Below, piece by piece: positions 12,968-13,127 of a stretch of DNA of 13,127 bases. Each line of letters begins with the position of its first letter. The first letter of the stretch is position 1. A program made the position numbers and the translations under genes. Under the pieces are notes generated by a model. The model saw nothing but the letters and a program-made list of their open reading frames with translations. It made no database searches and was not told where the DNA came from. Source of the stretch: JAKACA01 sp050010115 (GTDB lineage Bacteria > Actinomycetota > Acidimicrobiia > Acidimicrobiales > Bog-793); the NCBI GenBank assembly GCA_050010115.1, contig JBEKLQ010000115.1, positions 1 to 13,127 on the forward strand, written 5' to 3'.

Positions 12968-13127
12968 ATGTTGATCGACGGAGGGCTGGGCTTTGACACG
13001 GACAACATGGGCAGAAGGGCGCGCCAAGTAGAAGAGGACGGGTACGACGGCGCCTGGGCGACCGAGACCGGGCACGACCCGCTGCTCATCCTGGCGGCAG
13101 CGGCGCCGGCGACGGAGCGGCTCGAGC
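12968..13127 (+). CDS. LLM-class F420-dependent oxidoreductase, N-terminal fragment (3' truncated by window edge)
   Basis: From ATG 12968 an open frame runs to the window end (53 complete codons): MLIDGGLGFDTDNMGRRARQ, then VEEDGYDGAWATETGHDPLLI and LAAAAPATERLE. This is the N-terminus of luciferase-like monooxygenase family proteins, with beta-1 (LIDGGLG), the alpha-1 helix, the GYDGAW strand and the ATETGHDPLL loop. The (T/S)E(T)xHDP pattern is typical of the actinobacterial subgroup that uses deazaflavin F420 rather than FMN. The catalytic region and cofactor-specific residues lie outside the window, so F420 use is inferred. The ribosome site is weak (AGGT near 12956-12959). Upstream hairpins suggest it is transcribed separately from the lipoate operon. 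Confidence 0.8.
   Translation, partial: MLIDGGLGFDTDNMGRRARQVEEDGYDGAWATETGHDPLLILAAAAPATERLE

Overview
This window is a high-GC stretch from a bacterium, most likely an actinobacterium, possibly of the class Acidimicrobiia. The evidence is the strong G/C preference at third codon positions, frequent GTG/TTG starts, 4-base ATGA/GTGA gene overlaps, a PAC2-family gene, the lpdA-sucB-lipB-lipA order, and a truncated gene resembling F420-dependent (LLM) oxidoreductases. The lineage is an inference from family resemblance; no RNA gene or marker is present to settle it. All recognised genes are on the + strand. No tRNA, rRNA, CRISPR array, insertion sequence or phage gene was seen.

Layout. (1) Bases 1-175 are the C-terminal end of an aldo/keto reductase. 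(2) 245-1678 is an amidase-signature hydrolase with an intact Lys/cis-Ser/Ser triad, resembling 6-aminohexanoate-cyclic-dimer hydrolases. (3) About 1757-4599 is a sulfate-activation block: cysD and cysN (ATP sulfurylase) abut with no gap, followed by a stand-alone cysC (APS kinase). Together they convert sulfate to PAPS. (4) 4600-4896 is non-coding, with a near-perfect long inverted repeat, a third copy of its core, and a nested hairpin just before the next gene. (5) About 4897-12590 is a tightly packed run of six genes: lpdA (E3), sucB-like E2, a single ORF joining LipB and LipA, an M24 (Xaa-Pro type) peptidase, an aminoglycoside-phosphotransferase-fold kinase, and a PAC2-family protein. (6) 12591-12967 is non-coding. 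It holds a duplicated stop-codon repeat, a decayed Ig/TIG-like fragment and two strong hairpins that probably end transcription. (7) 12968 to the window end is the start of an LLM-class oxidoreductase.

The central logic is lipoate. LipB would place octanoate on the E2 lipoyl lysine, LipA would insert two sulfurs to make lipoyl, the E2 would use it for acyl transfer, and LpdA would reoxidise it. Enzymes that make the cofactor and enzymes that use it therefore sit in one apparent operon, with both assembly steps in one polypeptide. The E1 component is not in the window. The most notable points are the LipB-LipA fusion with a plausible internal LipA start, the apparent CTG start of lpdA beneath an 11-base match to the anti-Shine-Dalgarno sequence, and the structured spacer upstream of it. 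I found no clearly new defence or mobile system.
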